A model generated the notes under the pieces. It did no database searches and had not been told where the DNA came from. It saw only the letters and a program-made list of their open reading frames with translations. From NCBI GenBank assembly GCA_963795825.1, contig CAWCIW010000002.1, forward strand, positions 62,001 to 126,000: a stretch of 64,000 nucleotides of DNA. The letters are read 5' to 3'. Of the stretch, positions 63,413-64,000 are shown in pieces. Each line of letters opens with the position of its first letter. Within the stretch, counting starts at the first letter, position 1. The translations under genes and the position numbers were made by a program. Source of the DNA: BOG-908 sp963795825. Lineage in GTDB: Bacteria; Pseudomonadota; Alphaproteobacteria; Acetobacterales; Acetobacteraceae.

Positions 63413-64000
63413 CTGCTGCTGGCGGGACCCGCTTTCGCCGAGGACTGTCCGCCAAAGGGTGACATGCCGGTGCCGTTGCTGCCGCACACGCGCGCGGCGC
63501 TCGCCACCAACCAGCCGCTCGTGGTGGTGGCGCTGGGCTCGTCTTCGACGCGCGGCTGGATGGCGACGGATATCGCGCATTCCTATCCGGCGCTGCTGCA
63601 GCGTACGCTGAACGAGAACCTGCCCAAAGCGGATTTCGCGTTCATCAACCGCGGCGTGGGCGGGCAGGATGCGCCCGAGGAACTCGCCCGGCTGGACCAG
63701 GACGTGCTGGCGGTGCGGCCGCAACTGGTGATCTGGCAGGTGGGCGCCAACGGCGCAGTGCGCGACGAGGCGCCGACCGTGTTCCGGCATTTGCTGGAGG
63801 AGGGCATTGCCAAGTTGCGATCGGCCGGCGCGGACGTGATGCTGATGGACAACCAGCGCAGCCCGCGGATCATGTCGTCTCCGGAGAACGCGGTGATGCA
63901 GGAAACCCTACGGCAGATCGCGTCGGAAACCGGCGTGAACCTGTTCTCGCGCAGCGACCTGATGGACCACTGGCAAGCCGCCGGCGCGCCCTATGAGGAT
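63377..64000 (+). CDS. SGNH/GDSL-type hydrolase, 3' end outside the window
   Basis: The open frame runs to the window end. From TTG 63377 it reads VLFFKKELLACLLLAGPAFA then ED, a signal peptide with Lys-Lys n-region whose first part comes from the repeat arm. The mature protein has block I VVVALGSSSTRGWM (catalytic Ser in GSSST), block II NRGVGGQD (oxyanion Gly) and block III WQVGANGAV (oxyanion Asn). The catalytic Asp/His block V lies beyond the end. It is likely a secreted esterase or lipase-like enzyme. The start codon is uncertain; GAGGGAG lies 10 nt before the TTG. Confidence 0.8.
   Translation, partial: MVLFFKKELLACLLLAGPAFAEDCPPKGDMPVPLLPHTRAALATNQPLVVVALGSSSTRGWMATDIAHSYPALLQRTLNENLPKADFAFINRGVGGQDAPEELARLDQDVLAVRPQLVIWQVGANGAVRDEAPTVFRHLLEEGIAKLRSAGADVMLMDNQRSPRIMSSPENAVMQETLRQIASETGVNLFSRSDLMDHWQAAGAPYED

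Overview
The window is a GC-rich alphaproteobacterial chromosome segment, most likely from the family Acetobacteraceae. This rests on the gene set (a fused AroK-AroB, Bpt, a CtaA of the COX15 type, a DUF3300 protein, TamA/TamB, an LppC-type lipoprotein beside rsmI) and is an inference, not a database result. Genes are short-spaced, mixed in strand and mostly housekeeping. No tRNA, rRNA, CRISPR, prophage or transposase was seen.

Layout. 0-19.9 kb: coaE (5' truncated), bpt, a penicillin-acylase family protein, a catalase-family protein, nnr, an M16 peptidase, a small secreted protein, maeB, two membrane proteins, a tandemly duplicated pair of Thr-rich secreted protein plus lipoprotein genes, an FAD dehydrogenase, and fumC with one frameshift. 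19.9-23.8 kb: an acyltransferase-3, a heavily frameshifted aminotransferase, glyQ and a small membrane protein. 24.0-35.9 kb: a carbohydrate locus that looks like an amino-sugar or galactoside (GalNAc-type) utilisation system. A minus-strand, translationally coupled five-gene operon (secreted alpha-galactosidase-like enzyme, DMT permease, AgaZ/KbaZ-like, AgaS-like, BadF-type sugar kinase) faces a secreted amidohydrolase, an AgaR-like DeoR-family regulator and a TonB-dependent receptor. Two nearly identical 16-bp sites in the two control regions are probably that regulator's operators. 36-49.3 kb: an aminotransferase, aroKB, a DUF3300 protein, a ClC channel, cardiolipin synthase, rsmI, an LppC-type lipoprotein, a PhoR-like kinase and an MFS exporter. 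49.5-64 kb: tamA-tamB, a PfpI/DJ-1 protein, a GST, a secreted glycosidase-like protein, a GT2, ctaA-tldD, and the start of an SGNH hydrolase cut by the window end.

The most striking feature is a family of large imperfect palindromes that occupies most intergenic gaps: 24 copies in 64 kb, 21 with two arms and 3 with one. Each arm holds a small hairpin (a G/C clamp, a T-run, a 2-4 nt loop, an A-run, the clamp complement) followed by an AAAAGCTTTT-like palindrome. The arms lie inverted around a variable, also palindromic centre. The clamp occurs as CTTC/GAAG, GTCC/GGAC or GTTC/GAAC, so pairing within an arm is kept by compensatory change, and about a third of the elements join arms of different type. 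Copies lie after convergent gene ends, between tandem genes and between divergent genes. Several supply stop codons, Shine-Dalgarno-like sequence, start codons or N-terminal codons of neighbouring genes.

Sequence quality matters. From about 21.40 to 29.71 kb nearly every gene carries many single-base indels, and isolated ones occur in fumC, tamB, the 57.7-kb gene and ctaA. Because glyQ and fumC are among the genes hit, assembly error is more likely than decay. Gene spans in those regions were reconstructed across frames.
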